Positions 54,349 to 63,584 are shown, numbered from the stretch's first letter. The stretch: 64,000 bases of DNA from Rs1 sp038900335 (GCA_038900335.1 JBBMRB010000017.1:26934-90933); one strand, 5' to 3'. Made by a program: numbers and translations. Notes: a model not told the origin generated them from the sequence alone.

Positions 54349-55424
54349 GCACCAAAATTACTGTACTCAGCGGGTTTGGCGCTAAAGCTGCTGCTGCCAT
54401 ACTGATACACAGCGAAGACGTTCGTATTCTTCTAGATGCCGGAGCAAACTTAGAGCCAGGTCTAGATAAAGGCTGGGATTATCCTGATAACCTAGATGCG
54501 ATCATCATTAGTCATGATCACACAGATCACTGTCACGGTTTACAAGATTTAACTGAGCATGTACCCGTTTATGCGACAGCTAGCGTTGCTCAACAACTAC
54601 CAGATAATGCCAATATCAAACTTAACATCAAGGCGCTGCCACTTAAAGGTAGTATTAATATTGCAGGTATTGAGGTTAGTGTCGGCCAAGCTGGGCATTC
54701 ACTGGCGGGGATCTGGATTCATTTAGCGATTGCTGGAGGTGTTTTTTACAGCGGTGATTTTAGTCTAGAATCACAGCTATTTCCTTTTGATCAACCCCCT
54801 CCTGCACAGACGGTCTTATTAGATGCATCTTACGGCCTATATCAAACAAGTGCAGAGACAGCGAAACAAGAACTGCTGCAATTACTGGCAACAGATCGTC
54901 TGATATTACTGCCTGTACCACCTAGCGGCCGCGCACTTGAAATAGCGCTGTGGCTAGAGCAATGGGGCATAAATGACTGGCAGCTTGGGCCGTGCTGTCT
55001 AACACCAGAGCAAGCACAACTATTACCTAACGAGCTATTTAGTGCGCAAGCGCGTCAACAATTTAGCCAAATAATCGACAATAGTGATGATCGCGCCAAA
55101 ATATTCATCTGTGGCGATGCAGATGGCACAGGCGGTGAAGCGCTGCGTTTAATGCAAGAATATGGTGACCAGCTCTTTACTATTTATACCGGCTATTTGC
55201 CGAGCAAAGCACAAGATGATGTCAAGTCAGGTCGCGCCGCCTGTGTGCGTTGGAATGTCCATCCGCGCCAGCAAGATTTAGCTCAACTGATTGATCAGTT
55301 ACAAGCCAAGCGTTGCCTACCTCTTTTTTGTCAAATTGATGATCAACAATATTGGCGCGACAGCATTAGCGAGCGTTTAATTTTCACCACACATATACAG
55401 GTAAATCATGCAGTTAATCCATAA
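54345..55424 (+). CDS. Metallo-beta-lactamase fold hydrolase, beta-CASP-like
   Basis: 359-residue cytoplasmic protein with the zinc motif SHDHTDHCHG (about residues 56-65), a second His in GQAGHSLAG and Asp in YSGDFS. The following LLDASYGLYQTSAETAKQELLQLL and LLPVPPSGRALEIALWLEQW resemble the beta-CASP insertion of nucleic-acid-processing enzymes (archaeal CPSF, RNase J-like). It lies between the ABC transporter and two phosphatase genes, overlapping both. Function is probably hydrolysis of a phosphoester, perhaps a nucleotide, but another substrate is possible. Confidence 0.85.
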   Translation: MSTKITVLSGFGAKAAAAILIHSEDVRILLDAGANLEPGLDKGWDYPDNLDAIIISHDHTDHCHGLQDLTEHVPVYATASVAQQLPDNANIKLNIKALPLKGSINIAGIEVSVGQAGHSLAGIWIHLAIAGGVFYSGDFSLESQLFPFDQPPPAQTVLLDASYGLYQTSAETAKQELLQLLATDRLILLPVPPSGRALEIALWLEQWGINDWQLGPCCLTPEQAQLLPNELFSAQARQQFSQIIDNSDDRAKIFICGDADGTGGEALRLMQEYGDQLFTIYTGYLPSKAQDDVKSGRAACVRWNVHPRQQDLAQLIDQLQAKRCLPLFCQIDDQQYWRDSISERLIFTTHIQVNHAVNP

Positions 55425-55962
55425 GCCCTTTGTTTTTATGAGACACGGCGAAACGCCATTCAACCAAGCACAGCTAATCGGAGGTATTACTGACAGCCCA
55501 CTAACACAAGCCGGTTGCGAGCAGGCTATTGCCGCTGGTGATGTGCTCAAGCACCCTTGGAGTATCATTGCCACCAGTACTCTAAAGCGCACCATACAGA
55601 CAGCGCAACATGCCCTACCTAATCAAGCAATAACACAAATACTAGAGTTAGGAGAGCGCAACTGGGGGGACTTAGAAGGCCAGCCTATTATCAACCCTAT
55701 GGTGTATGAGCAAACACCTGCAAATGGTGAAAGCTGGCTTGCGTTTCAAAACAGAGTGCTACTCGCCATCAACACCTTGCTAGAGCAACACCCAACACCA
55801 TTAATTGTCGCTCACTCAGGTATCTACCGAGTTCTTTGTCATATTATCAACGGTAGCCCGTACGGCCCACGTATCGACAACGCGACACCTTATCTATTTA
55901 ACCCTACAGCTGATTCAGCCTGGCAAATCACTCAATACAAAGGTCAATTCAATGAAATCTGA
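55408..55962 (+). CDS. Histidine phosphatase family protein
   Basis: 184 residues with the catalytic RHGET motif (FMRHGETPFNQ) at about 11-21 and a second His in VAHSGIYRVL, the two-His phosphatase fold related to phosphoglycerate mutase and PhoE/CobC. DSPLTQAGCEQA and GERNWGDLEGQ are also typical. Short and cytoplasmic, without signal peptide. It overlaps the preceding gene by 17 bases and the following one by 11, so all are tightly coupled. Confidence 0.93.
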   Translation: MQLIHKPFVFMRHGETPFNQAQLIGGITDSPLTQAGCEQAIAAGDVLKHPWSIIATSTLKRTIQTAQHALPNQAITQILELGERNWGDLEGQPIINPMVYEQTPANGESWLAFQNRVLLAINTLLEQHPTPLIVAHSGIYRVLCHIINGSPYGPRIDNATPYLFNPTADSAWQITQYKGQFNEI

Positions 55963-56404
55963 AGCCGTAATCGTCGATGTCGACGGCACGCTAGCGCAAT
56001 TTAACCCAACTAAAGTTCAACAATGGGTACTGGGGAAAGAAAAGCAATGGGCGCCATTTTTTGAGCACATGAGCACAGCGCCAGCTATTGATAATGTCGT
56101 TAAACTTGTGAAAATGTTAAAGCAACAAGGCCAGCAAATTATTATTTGCAGCGGTAGGCCTGATTCTTACCGCCAGCATACAATAGCTTGGCTTAATAAG
56201 CAGAGCATCCCTTTTGATGCCATTTATTTGCGCCCAGATGGCAGTGATGAGCTAAACGATGAGCAGGTAAAAGATGAGCTGTTAATCAACATGAACGAAG
56301 ATGGCTTTAAACCTTGGCTGGTCCTAGATGATAGAGATGCAGTTGTGGCTCACTGGCGCAAGCTTGGCTTAACTTGCCTACAATGTGCACCGGGCGATTT
56401 TTAA
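55952..56404 (+). CDS. HAD phosphatase resembling T4 polynucleotide kinase 3'-phosphatase
   Basis: 150 residues from ATG 55952 (AAGG eight bases upstream; an earlier in-frame ATG at 55805 would overlap the previous gene by 158 bases). HAD motifs: VDVDGTLA (catalytic Asp pair), ICSGRPD and LVLDDRDAVV. From VKDELL to the very C-terminus, with HWRKLGLTCLQCAPGDF, it closely recalls the phosphatase domain of T4 polynucleotide kinase, which removes 3'-phosphates and 2',3'-cyclic phosphates from nucleic acid ends. Here there is no kinase domain. Last gene of the operon. Confidence 0.88.
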   Translation: MKSEAVIVDVDGTLAQFNPTKVQQWVLGKEKQWAPFFEHMSTAPAIDNVVKLVKMLKQQGQQIIICSGRPDSYRQHTIAWLNKQSIPFDAIYLRPDGSDELNDEQVKDELLINMNEDGFKPWLVLDDRDAVVAHWRKLGLTCLQCAPGDF

Positions 56405-56427
56405 CAGCAGTGCTCAAAGCGACAGGC

Positions 56428-56454
56428 AAAAAGGCCATCAAAAGATGGCCTTAT
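56428..56454 (-). terminator. Terminator of the chemoreceptor gene
   Basis: AAGGCCATC at 56431-56439, loop AAAA, GATGGCCTT at 56444-56452. On the minus strand TTTTT follows. It lies between the convergent phosphatase operon and the chemoreceptor gene and may serve both. Confidence 0.85.
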
Positions 56455-56482
56455 TCTGCCAGAGCTACGGATTAGCTCACCA

Positions 56483-58456
56483 TTATTCAAACTGAATAAT
56501 CATTTTATTAAGGTTTCTGCTAATAACCACCAGATTATCAGCATAGCCAGTATTGTTATCCGCTTCCGTTAGGCTACTTTCTGCTAAATCAGTATTAACT
56601 GACATTACCTGTACAATTTGAGTGGCCAATTGCGATTGCTCTTCAGTCGCTCTAGCTATTTGATCACTCATGTTACTCACATTGAGATTTGACAAGGTAA
56701 TTTCTTCTAGCGCCTGTTCTGCCTGATTTGCTATATCCATAGTTTCCTGAGTTTTTTGCATATACAACTCGGTTCGAGTCACCACGTCATTAGTCGTTAA
56801 ATACAGCTGGTCGGTCAATTTTTTAATATCACTTGCAGCTTTTGAGGTATTACCAGCTAAGTTTCGTACTTCATCAGCGACAACGGCAAAGCCTCTACCC
56901 ATATCACCCGCTCGCGCTGCTTCAATAGAAGCATTTAGAGCCAATAAATTAGTTTGACTGGAGAACTCTTCTATTATCAACAATGCCTTTTGGATGGACT
57001 GTGTATCTGTTTGTAACGATTTAAGAGCTTGGTTAGTGGCGCTGACATCAGTTGATAGTTCAATGATATTAGTGCGGGTATCATTCATTAGCGCATTACC
57101 GCGCTCAGTTAATAGGTTTGCTTGACTCGTACAATGTTGGGTATCTGCAACATGAGCAGCGACTGAGGTAAAGGAGCTCTTTAATTGCTCCATTTGTAAC
57201 GAGGCACTACCGATACTAAACTGCTGCTGTACCACGATACTACTCAAATTTTGTGCACTACAATTTATATTCGACTCTAACTCTTTTAACATTAATGTCT
57301 CATGTCTAATATCATGTAAAAGCTTGGCAAAATAAACTTTTAAGCTGTTGATAGATAAATTTAGAGTCTGTACTTCGCTAATCTTACTCACTATATCAAC
57401 ATCTACATTTAAATCACCTTCAGATAAACGACTGACATAACCACTAGCTCGCTGTAAAATATTAGACAATCGATATTTAATTATCGACATGAATGCTGCG
57501 ATTAATATAATTAACACGACGCACACTGCCAGCAATATATAAACATCCCTTAAAATAGATTGATAACGAGACTCAAGCTCTTTTTCAAGGGCACGTAATG
57601 ATTGCCCTAAATCAGCAATTTGAGCCTGCGCATTTAAATGCCCAACCTGTTTACTCTTAGTGTATTTCGCTATATTTAGCAATTCCTTAGGATAGCGGCT
57701 AGTCAGATTATTAATAATATTCAGTGTTTCTTCACCTAGCTCTGTTGTTTCTGCCTCATCACTTTCCCAGCCCATCAAATTGCTAAGGCTATCCTCATCA
57801 TCACCACTTGCTTGACTATAAACACCTAAGCGAGGTAGAGAGCTAAGCTGCTCTGAAATTAATTTCATTTTAGCCAACTCATTCTGACCAACTCTAAGTG
57901 ATTCGCTGTTAGAGTCAGCCATACTTTTTTGCCGAAGATAGACAACTGCGACTAAGTCAGCTAAAAACTCAGCACTGAGGTTTAAATACTCTCTCTGCAA
58001 CGCCAGCGGTGCGTTATCTGCTTTTGCAACGTATTGCAGCAGTGCAGTCACCTCGAAAAACAGCTCTCTTTCACTGTTAATCAATAAAAACTCAGGGTTG
58101 GCCAGCTTACCAGCAGCCCTTAAATTATTTAATGCGCTATCTCGAACCGTCATCATTTGCTCAATAGCCGATGCTCTTATCTGCGCGGGTAAAAAGGCAT
58201 TAACCTTGGTTTCTTCGATTAGCTGATTAATATCGTGATCAATTTTAATAAGCAAAGTCGCATCACCACTCGCTAAATACTGCTTGATTGGATCTTCAAT
58301 AGCAGCGCGGGTATCTGCCTGATATTGATAGTAGCTTTTACTCCCTTGATAGGCATCATTTAACAGCTTTAACGACCAGACTATAGATATGGTGAGCACT
58401 GCTAGAGTTAAGAATAAGCTCAACGATGTGAGCTTTGTCAGTAAAGAAATTTTCAT
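56483..58456 (-). CDS. Methyl-accepting chemotaxis protein
   Basis: 657-residue chemoreceptor (ATG 58456; the frame opens at a TTG at 58486). Membrane segments at about 8-31 and 305-325 enclose a large helical periplasmic domain. HAMP follows, then the signalling domain with SSQTNLLALNASIEAARAGDMGRGFAVVADEVRNLAGN at its tip, which is highly conserved. The C-terminus has no pentapeptide tether for CheR/CheB. The sensory domain shows long coiled-coil-like helices; the ligand is unknown. Confidence 0.94.
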   Translation of the reverse strand: MKISLLTKLTSLSLFLTLAVLTISIVWSLKLLNDAYQGSKSYYQYQADTRAAIEDPIKQYLASGDATLLIKIDHDINQLIEETKVNAFLPAQIRASAIEQMMTVRDSALNNLRAAGKLANPEFLLINSERELFFEVTALLQYVAKADNAPLALQREYLNLSAEFLADLVAVVYLRQKSMADSNSESLRVGQNELAKMKLISEQLSSLPRLGVYSQASGDDEDSLSNLMGWESDEAETTELGEETLNIINNLTSRYPKELLNIAKYTKSKQVGHLNAQAQIADLGQSLRALEKELESRYQSILRDVYILLAVCVVLIILIAAFMSIIKYRLSNILQRASGYVSRLSEGDLNVDVDIVSKISEVQTLNLSINSLKVYFAKLLHDIRHETLMLKELESNINCSAQNLSSIVVQQQFSIGSASLQMEQLKSSFTSVAAHVADTQHCTSQANLLTERGNALMNDTRTNIIELSTDVSATNQALKSLQTDTQSIQKALLIIEEFSSQTNLLALNASIEAARAGDMGRGFAVVADEVRNLAGNTSKAASDIKKLTDQLYLTTNDVVTRTELYMQKTQETMDIANQAEQALEEITLSNLNVSNMSDQIARATEEQSQLATQIVQVMSVNTDLAESSLTEADNNTGYADNLVVISRNLNKMIIQFE

Positions 58457-58486
58457 AGCTATATACAACCTTTTTGGTAACAGCAA

Positions 58487-58686
58487 AGCTCATTAAAGAA
58501 TCAATGAGATACCAAACCATTTAACTATGATAATGTGACAAATATATGACAAAAAATCATATAACCCTATAAATTATATGAGTTTTTATAAATAAAAAAC
58601 CAACTATTATGAATAACTTTATGCAATCTTTAACAACTATTTAAAATAGCTGATGAGACTCATAGCCTAATAGCTAAAAAATTCGC
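58487..58686. promoter_or_regulatory. AT-rich gap before chemoreceptor gene
   Basis: About 200 AT-rich bases between the AraC gene stop and the chemoreceptor start, both on the minus strand. Likely holds the chemoreceptor promoter; no clear element could be singled out. Confidence 0.35.
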
Positions 58687-59601
58687 TTAAGCGGATAGCT
58701 TTTGCTGAGCTTTATACTGACTCGGGCTCACTCCGTAAAAAGCCTTAAAACGACGGCTAAAATGACTGACATTAGCATAGCCGGTGGCAAAACAGATATC
58801 GGTAATACTTCTGCCAGTTGATAACAAATCAGCGGCATGCTTCAAACGTAACTGATAGAGAAAATCTTTGGGCGTACAACCTAACTTGTGCTTAAATTCG
58901 TTAAAGAACTTAGTTCTGCTCATACAGGCTAGCTTACATAAGTCTTCTATATTTATGTCATGTTCAAGATTATCTTTAACATGTGCTATCACCGCATTTA
59001 AACCACTAAAATCTGGCTGCTGATGACTGTGAGAAATAATAAACTCCCTAGTTTGATGCCGCAACAACCTGACGATTAACTCTGTGACAGCCAAATCAAT
59101 CATATAACTGCGATCTTGATGATTTTCTGTATAGATGTGTACCATTCTATTGAGCAGTTCTTGAGTTTGCGCATTGTGATGCACGTGTACTAATTCTTTG
59201 TCATAATGCCATTCACGCTGATATTCAGTTAAAGAGAACTGGCTATTGAGCCCACGCACTACACTGTTTACCCTATCGTGAGTAATCTCTATCGCTAAAC
59301 AGGTGGTCGGTTTATTGATGCTAGCTTCCGGGAAGTCAATCTCAACGGGGTTATCGGGAGCCATCACGAAAGACTCGTGTGGATAAAATTCGCACTCAAA
59401 ATTATCTTTATCAGCATGCATCACCTTTTTACCGGACACCATGCCACAAAATAATAATTGATCAGATGCGAGGTTGACTCGTGATGCACTTTCAAACGTA
59501 TCGTATATGCTCAGCTCAGATTGAGTGTCTGCAAACGATATTTTATTCTCTACTAACACTTGCGGTGCTAACCGAGTTTTTTGAAGACGTTCACTGATCA
59601 T
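58687..59601 (-). CDS. AraC family transcription regulator
   Basis: About 304 residues. The C-terminal 100 residues hold the two helix-turn-helix motifs (IEDLCKLACMSRTKFFNEF and ITDICFATGYANVSHFSRRFKAFYGVSPSQY). The N-terminal 190 residues are a cupin-like sensor of unknown ligand. I chose ATG 59601, because AAAGGGG lies nine bases upstream; the frame opens at ATG 59664 without a ribosome site. The gene is divergent from an aldehyde dehydrogenase gene and probably activates it in response to an alcohol or aldehyde. Confidence 0.9.
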   Translation of the reverse strand: MISERLQKTRLAPQVLVENKISFADTQSELSIYDTFESASRVNLASDQLLFCGMVSGKKVMHADKDNFECEFYPHESFVMAPDNPVEIDFPEASINKPTTCLAIEITHDRVNSVVRGLNSQFSLTEYQREWHYDKELVHVHHNAQTQELLNRMVHIYTENHQDRSYMIDLAVTELIVRLLRHQTREFIISHSHQQPDFSGLNAVIAHVKDNLEHDINIEDLCKLACMSRTKFFNEFKHKLGCTPKDFLYQLRLKHAADLLSTGRSITDICFATGYANVSHFSRRFKAFYGVSPSQYKAQQKLSA

Positions 59602-59725
59602 CAGACAAGGCCCCTTTGATTTATGTACTGAGAGACTAAATTTATGAATTTTCAGTACAGTCATTTTTTATTTTTATTAATAGAATATTACACAACATAA
59701 CAAAAATAACTAGAGGTAATTAATT

Positions 59726-61243
59726 ATGATTTATGCAAACCCTGGCTCACCTACATCAACAGTAAAATTCAAAGAGCGTTATGGCAATTATATTAATGGC
59801 CAATGGCAAGCCCCTATATCTGGTAAATATTTTGATAACATCACGCCAGTAACAGGTGAAGTTATTTGTCAAATTCCTCGCTCTGACGAGAAAGATATCA
59901 ATGCTGCATTAGATGCAGCCCACGCAGCTAAAGACAGCTGGGCTAAAACTTCGGTAACTGAAAGATCGAATATACTTTTAAAAATAGCGGATAGAATTGA
60001 GCAAAACATAGAGCTGCTAGCCTTAGCAGACACTTGGGATAATGGTAAATGTATCCGGGAGACACTAGCAGCTGATGTTCCTTTAGCTGTTGATCATTTT
60101 CGTTATTTTGCAGGTTGTATCAGAGCGCAAGAAGGCTCTATCGGCGAGATCGACAATAATACTGTTGCCTATCATTTCCATGAGCCAATGGGAGTTGTTG
60201 GTCAAATAATCCCCTGGAACTTCCCGCTACTAATGGCAGCATGGAAACTGCCACCTGCATTAGTAACGGGTAACTGTATTGTGCTCAAACCAGCTGAGCA
60301 AACACCGCTCTCTATTTTAATTTTAATGGAGCTTATTGGCGATCTATTACCGCCAGGCGTTTTAAATATTGTTAATGGCTTTGGTGCAGAGGCAGGACAA
60401 GCATTAGCAACCTCTAAGCGTATCGCAAAGCTCGCGTTTACCGGCTCTAGCCCAGTAGGTAAACACATATTAAATTCAGCAGCAGACAATCTTATCCCAT
60501 CAACCGTTGAGTTAGGTGGTAAATCGCCAAATATCTTTTTCGCCGATGTCATGAACCAAGAAGAGGCGTTCATTGAAAAGTGTTTAGAAGGTGCCGCCCT
60601 TGCTTTCTTCAACCAAGGGGAGGTATGTACCTGCCCCTCTCGTTTATTAATAGAAGAATCAATAGCAGATGAGTTCATTGCCCGCCTTATAGAACGGATG
60701 AAAACTATTAAACAAGGCAACCCACTAGATACAGATAGTCAAGTCGGGGCGCAAGTATCTAAACAGCAGTACGAAAAAATTCTATCTTATATTGAAATAG
60801 GTAAAGCAGAAGGCGCTAAAGTACTCAGTGGCGGTGTGATTGAAAATCCTGAAGGGCTCAATGATGGCTTTTATATTCAACCTACCTTAATACAAGGCAC
60901 TAATGATATGAGAATATTCCAAGAAGAAATTTTTGGCCCTGTCATCAGTGTAACGACTTTCAAAGACGAAGCTGACGCTATTGCTATCGCCAATGACACA
61001 AACTTCGGTTTAGGTGCAGGTTTATGGACTAGAGATATGAACAAAGCATATCGTATGGGACGTGCGATACAGGCAGGTAGAGTATGGACCAACTGTTATC
61101 ACTTATATCCTGCACATTCTGCATTTGGTGGCTATAAAGAATCGGGTATCGGCAGAGAGAACCATAAAATGATGCTAGATCATTACCAGCAAACTAAAAA
61201 CATGCTAGTAAGCTATGATATAAACCCATTAGGTTTCTTCTAA
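59726..61243 (+). CDS. exaC: NAD+-dependent aldehyde dehydrogenase (ExaC/AldB-like)
   Basis: Oxidises acetaldehyde or related aldehydes to acids. 505 residues with the catalytic Cys at about 301 or 303 in NQGEVCTCPSR (the CTCPS form is characteristic of the ExaC/AldB group), the general base Glu262 in VELGGKSPN, and the coenzyme motif FTGSSPVGK. The C-terminal stretch SAFGGYKESGIGRENHKMML is typical. GAGG precedes the start. The divergent AraC regulator supports inducible alcohol/aldehyde use. Confidence 0.92.
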   Translation: MIYANPGSPTSTVKFKERYGNYINGQWQAPISGKYFDNITPVTGEVICQIPRSDEKDINAALDAAHAAKDSWAKTSVTERSNILLKIADRIEQNIELLALADTWDNGKCIRETLAADVPLAVDHFRYFAGCIRAQEGSIGEIDNNTVAYHFHEPMGVVGQIIPWNFPLLMAAWKLPPALVTGNCIVLKPAEQTPLSILILMELIGDLLPPGVLNIVNGFGAEAGQALATSKRIAKLAFTGSSPVGKHILNSAADNLIPSTVELGGKSPNIFFADVMNQEEAFIEKCLEGAALAFFNQGEVCTCPSRLLIEESIADEFIARLIERMKTIKQGNPLDTDSQVGAQVSKQQYEKILSYIEIGKAEGAKVLSGGVIENPEGLNDGFYIQPTLIQGTNDMRIFQEEIFGPVISVTTFKDEADAIAIANDTNFGLGAGLWTRDMNKAYRMGRAIQAGRVWTNCYHLYPAHSAFGGYKESGIGRENHKMMLDHYQQTKNMLVSYDINPLGFF

Positions 61244-61361
61244 CTACATTAATATTAGCAGGCTTTGCCATAAATTCAGAGTCTGCAATTTAATGTTAAT
61301 AGTAAAGATAGCTGATAACTCTATCCTTAAAACCCTCATTTTTTATATATTTATGTATAAA

Positions 61362-62125
61362 TCACCAACCCATTTCAGCTGGTTTCCAATCAACGTATTC
61401 ACTACTTAACGTTTTCGTTAACTGCGCTAGGCGGCCACTTCTTTTAAGTTCTAACAAAGCGTTGAATATGATGTCATCAAGTAATTGCTGATCATTATCT
61501 TTGCGGATAATAAACCCCGCCTCACCTATAAATAAAAGGTACGTCGGATATTCGACAGTTTATGTTTAATTATATAGCGATCACCTAGGCCTTGGGCAAC
61601 AATATAACCATCAGTTCTACCGCGTAATAGTTTTTCAAAGCCCTGTCGTATGTTGTTGTTCTCAGAAACAATGAAAGGGAATAGATGTTTGTGCCCGCGT
61701 TGAGTACTCAAGTTATATTTTTCTAGATTTTCCATATCCAGTATAGGTTTATCAAGCGCTGTATAGAGCACGAAAACAGCTCGACTTAAAGACTGTGACA
61801 CAAATGCAAAAGGTAGTTTATCTGCTGATACTCCTCTTATCTGAAGCATAGGGAAATGAACATCTGACCTGCCTTTTAGCACATTATCTACTGAACGGGC
61901 AAACGGGTAGTATTTGATGTTAATAGATCCAGCGCTATAATGCTCATCAATGGCATTAATAACACTATCTGCCACCTTCAGTAGTTTGTTTTTTTTAGGC
62001 TGTAGTATATCAAATTCACTCGAGTCAGGACTAAGCCCAAAACTAACATTAATATCTATTGCCCAAGATAGTGGGCTAGTTATCAATAATAGAATAACAA
62101 AATAATAGCGCAATCTAACAACCAT
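61362..62125 (-). pseudogene. Frameshifted periplasmic binding protein-like gene
   Basis: The intact frame from ATG 62125 codes 199 residues (signal peptide ending at SWA, then a type 3 solute-binding-like fold with YYPFARSVDNVLKGR) and stops at 61526. In the -1 frame the sequence carries on as IGEAGFIIRKDNDQQLLDDI and ends at a TGA at 61362, with a sensible C-terminal helix. One base appears missing near 61530-61550. The joined product would be about 254 residues, the same size as the neighbouring gene. It is a frameshift mutation or a sequencing error; programmed frameshifting is less likely as no slippery heptamer is evident. Confidence 0.8.
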
Positions 62126-62242
62126 AGTTTACCCACCTAAATAATTTTAAATTTAGCGTATTACAAGAAACTATAATTATAAAATGAATAACTTGATATC
62201 CAATTTATTATTAAAAGGGCATTTTAAACGAGGAAATTAGAC

Positions 62243-63013
62243 TTAAGCATCAACCTTTATCCATTTTTTAATAATTCTGTCTAATTCTCCACTGTCTCTA
62301 GACTCTATAGCTGCTTTTTTTAATTCATCTAATTCAATAGTGGTTAACTTTGCTTTTTTTGAACACTGCAGCCAAACTGATAACTTTTTTATCTCATACC
62401 AAGGGTAAGAAATAAAATCAGCAGCATCCGCTTTATTTATTGCATATAACATTGTTTGTTTGATACCTATAAAGGCATCTATTCTTTTTCTGGCCAATAA
62501 TAAAGGGGCTTGTGCAGGTGATGGAATAACATGTCTAGTAATATCAGGATCATAGAATATCTCTTGAAAAGCCTTATCTGTGCCATTGGCAAAGCCTATA
62601 GTTTTTATTATATTTCTATTTTTAAGATCTTTAATTTCATTGATTTCTATACCTTTTCGACTAATGGCAACCACTGTTAAATCATATAAAAATACTATTC
62701 TATTAAACTGCTTAGCGGAGCCTGGGCTGACAGTAAATATTGCACACTGAGTTTTCCCTGCCTTTAATTGTTTAATCATTCGAGGGTAGTTAGATAATAC
62801 AGGCTGCGCTGTAAGGCTGGTCTTAGTTAAAATAGCTTGTGTTTGTTGCCAATTAATACCAGTAACACCCTCTTGGGTTAACATTCCCCAAGGCTCTATT
62901 TTGAAAATACCAAAATTTAACGGCTCAGCATAACTGGTTTGATTTACAGAGACTAATAAAGTAATGATCAGTACTTTAAATAACCATTTAAGGGAAATAT
63001 TCATTAATTTCAT
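62243..63013 (-). CDS. Periplasmic solute-binding-like protein (SBP_bac_3 type)
   Basis: About 256 residues with a signal peptide (LFKVLIITLLVSVNQTSYAEP) and a bilobal amino-acid-binding fold: MIKQLKAGKTQCAIFTVS, AISRKGIEINEIKDLKNRNI, FANGTDKAFQEIF and a C-terminal SGELDRIIKKWI. No permease or ATPase genes lie near, as is common for orphan proteins of this group in marine gammaproteobacteria. It is in the same orientation as the frameshifted neighbour and shares general design but not obvious close sequence. Two ATGs at 63016 and 63013 are close; AAGGAT precedes both. Confidence 0.8.
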   Translation of the reverse strand: MKLMNISLKWLFKVLIITLLVSVNQTSYAEPLNFGIFKIEPWGMLTQEGVTGINWQQTQAILTKTSLTAQPVLSNYPRMIKQLKAGKTQCAIFTVSPGSAKQFNRIVFLYDLTVVAISRKGIEINEIKDLKNRNIIKTIGFANGTDKAFQEIFYDPDITRHVIPSPAQAPLLLARKRIDAFIGIKQTMLYAINKADAADFISYPWYEIKKLSVWLQCSKKAKLTTIELDELKKAAIESRDSGELDRIIKKWIKVDA

Positions 63014-63016
63014 CAT

Positions 63017-63421
63017 TATCCTTACTTAAAGAGTATAGGAATAAACTACACTGGAAATAGATTAAACATTATTTTGTATCATAATATAGCACAATAATTT
63101 AACAGATATTTGTAGTGGCAAAGCTATCAACACATCATCTGATAAAGGCTACCATTATTTTTTAGTACAATAAATTTGCTTTTTGATTAGTGCGAAACGA
63201 CTAGATTATTTTGAGTGTATTTATGTTTCAGACCGTATATTTTTTAATCAATTAAAACAATAGCTTAATTAACAACCTACAGACTAATATAAGGTATGCT
63301 ATATAGATGTGGTTATGAAGTGTTGTGTTGGCCCATTGAGTCACCACACTTACAGCAGGCTCAAACTTGGCGAAGCAAAGGCGTAGCTTTCAATCCCTTT
63401 GCAATGCCTTTGGCTCCTAAT
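63017..63421. other. Intergenic region before the rRNA remnant
   Basis: About 400 bases, AT-rich to 63300 then more balanced. The second part (63360-63420) has words such as GCAAAGGCGTAGC and GCCTTTGGC. No gene is supported; small open frames here have no coding character. Confidence 0.4.
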
Positions 63422-63443
63422 CCCCGTACTTTCAGTACAGGGG
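63422..63443 (-). terminator. Second rRNA-type terminator hairpin (degenerate)
   Basis: CCCC-GTACT at 63422-63430 pairs with AGTAC-A-GGGG at 63434-63443 with one bulge. It lies downstream of the 5S remnant just as a similar hairpin lies downstream of the intact 5S gene. Confidence 0.6.
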
Positions 63444-63447
63444 CTTT

Positions 63448-63559
63448 CACATGGGGAGACCCCACACTACCATCGACGCTAAATCGTTTCACTTCTGGGC
63501 GCCGCTGCGAATAAAGAGTGTTTGGGATCAGGTGGGTTCAATTCGTTATGGTCGCTAAC
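63448..63559 (-). pseudogene. Scrambled second 5S rRNA copy
   Basis: Both ends match the intact 5S gene at 63633-63748 closely (CACATGGGGAGACCCCACAC... and GGGATCAGGTGGG.TCAATTCG.TATGGTCGC), but a middle part near 63498-63523 is replaced: where the intact gene has GAGTTCGGTA, the copy has GGCGCCGCTGCGAATAAAGAGTGTT. The outer base pairing is also damaged. It is therefore a non-functional duplicate of 5S rRNA, with loss of loop sequence needed for folding. Confidence 0.8.
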
Positions 63560-63584
63560 ATAAATGAATATTTCCGGCCACAAC

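Noticed and set aside
61500..61560. Programmed -1 ribosomal frameshift in the binding-protein gene
   Set aside because: No slippery heptamer with a downstream structure could be recognised; a mutation or sequencing error is simpler.
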